Origin: Acidobacteriota bacterium
GTDB taxonomy: Bacteria; Acidobacteriota; Blastocatellia; Pyrinomonadales; Pyrinomonadaceae
NCBI GenBank assembly: GCA_963169175.1
Contig: CAUJFK010000131.1
Location: 1-12,295, forward strand
Reading direction: 5' to 3'
DNA length: 12,295 nt
Position numbers and translations under genes: made by a program. Shown here in pieces: positions 12,294-12,295 of this stretch (its first letter is position 1; each line of letters opens with the position of its first letter). A model generated the notes under the pieces. The model worked only from the letters and a program-made list of their open reading frames with translations, made no database searches and was not told where the DNA came from.

Positions 12294-12295
12294 TG

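Overview
The window looks like a chromosomal stretch of a Gram-negative bacterium of moderate GC content. The best guess is Acidobacteriota (Blastocatellia-like). This is an inference from the large winged-helix/TolB-like/TPR membrane regulator, the AsnRS type, the vanadium-haloperoxidase-like protein and the many short palindromic repeats. No rRNA, tRNA or CRISPR array was seen.

Layout. Positions 1-6797 are read almost wholly from the minus strand. In transcription order this block is: a winged-helix/TPR regulator (6797-4821); a 125-bp MITE-like inverted-repeat element in the probable asnS leader (4748-4624); asnS (4612-3290); a 51-residue antitoxin-like ORF (3280-3125); an IS200/REP-associated transposase (2967-2524) flanked by two inverted copies of a three-hairpin repeat; a chimeric hypothetical ORF (2358-1576); a zeta-toxin-family kinase with an overlapping small partner gene (1549-816); a secreted SnoaL-like protein (798-307); and the start of a VOC-family protein (135-1, cut by the window edge). 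A divergent intergenic region (6798-7085) separates this block from two plus-strand genes: a secreted vanadium-haloperoxidase/PAP2-type protein (7086-8378) and an ABC exporter (8641-10548). A 714-bp convergent gap follows, holding two tandem arrays (42-bp and 21-bp periods). The last gene is an AmgK-like sugar kinase on the minus strand (12261-11263).

The most unusual signal is in the asnS-downstream region. A 90-nt ungapped copy of the last 29 codons and stop of asnS lies at 1803-1892, and a weaker 46-nt one at 2369-2414. Each of the three asnS 3' ends (the real one and the two remnants) sits within about 10 nt of the start of a small accessory gene. This suggests successive insertions at, or duplications of, the asnS 3' end, as with elements that carry a replacement end for their target gene. 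A single extra C in a CCC run also appears to have fused the hypothetical gene 1893-2358 to the out-of-frame asnS remnant and a two-helix membrane ORF.

Other notable signals are: a palindromic repeat inserted in frame in the ABC exporter ATPase domain; seven Fur-box-like 15-mers spaced exactly 42 bp apart; a 21-bp array that could encode a heptapeptide repeat; and a palindrome that supplies, and could mask, the ribosome binding site of the AmgK-like gene.
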